7,308 nucleotides of DNA from Collinsella sp. GTDB taxonomy: Bacteria; Actinomycetota; Coriobacteriia; Coriobacteriales; Coriobacteriaceae. Shown piece by piece: positions 7,294 through 7,308 of this stretch. Within the stretch, counting starts at the first letter, position 1, and each line of letters begins with the position of its first letter. A program made the translations under genes and the position numbers. The notes under the pieces are model-generated. The model saw only the letters and a program-made list of their open reading frames with translations. It was not told where the DNA came from and searched no databases. The stretch lies in assembly GCA_014871605.1 (NCBI GenBank), contig WGSQ01000091.1, positions 1 through 7,308 of the forward strand, read 5' to 3'.

Positions 7294-7308
7294 CGCCAAC
7301 TGCGGTTT

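Noticed and set aside
7210..7299. Upstream extension of the pstS frame to a TTG codon
   Set aside because: It would place about 30 residues before the Tat motif; the ATG at 7209 has a good ribosome site.

Overview
The window reads as ordinary chromosomal DNA of a high-GC bacterium. G/C-rich third positions, a Pst system whose binding protein has a combined Tat and lipoprotein signal, and the general gene style suggest an Actinomycetota member, most plausibly a Coriobacteriia relative such as Collinsella. That placement is inference from composition and protein style, not a database match. All seven supported genes lie on the minus strand, so transcription runs from high to low coordinates.

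Right part (about 3457-7308): a compact phosphate-uptake operon in the order pstS-pstC-pstA-pstB. PstS is the lipid-anchored phosphate-binding protein, PstC and PstA are the two membrane permeases, and PstB is the ATPase. pstC and pstA overlap by 8 nt, pstA and pstB overlap by 4 nt (ATGA), and a strong intrinsic terminator follows pstB. No phoU follows pstB, which is where it often sits. The pstS leader (7210-7308) carries two inverted repeats that share the same arm sequences and could fold in two mutually exclusive ways.

Middle part (697-3430): an extended -10 promoter candidate, then a two-gene unit of a Uup-like ABC-F ATPase (619 aa) and a Cof-type HAD phosphatase (256 aa). Six nucleotides separate the two genes, and the Shine-Dalgarno of the second overlaps the stop of the first. 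An intrinsic terminator closes the unit.

Left part (1-690): a short DtxR/MntR-family metalloregulator (129 aa) transcribed from its own region. Upstream lie several related short repeats with dyad symmetry that look like its operators, one of them inside the candidate promoter spacer. The last 179 bases hold no gene that can be assigned with confidence.

No mobile element, CRISPR array, tRNA or rRNA was seen. I found no convincing new biological system. The points most worth a second look are the regulatory DNA in front of dtxR and pstS, and the mixed metal-ligand set of the DtxR-family protein.
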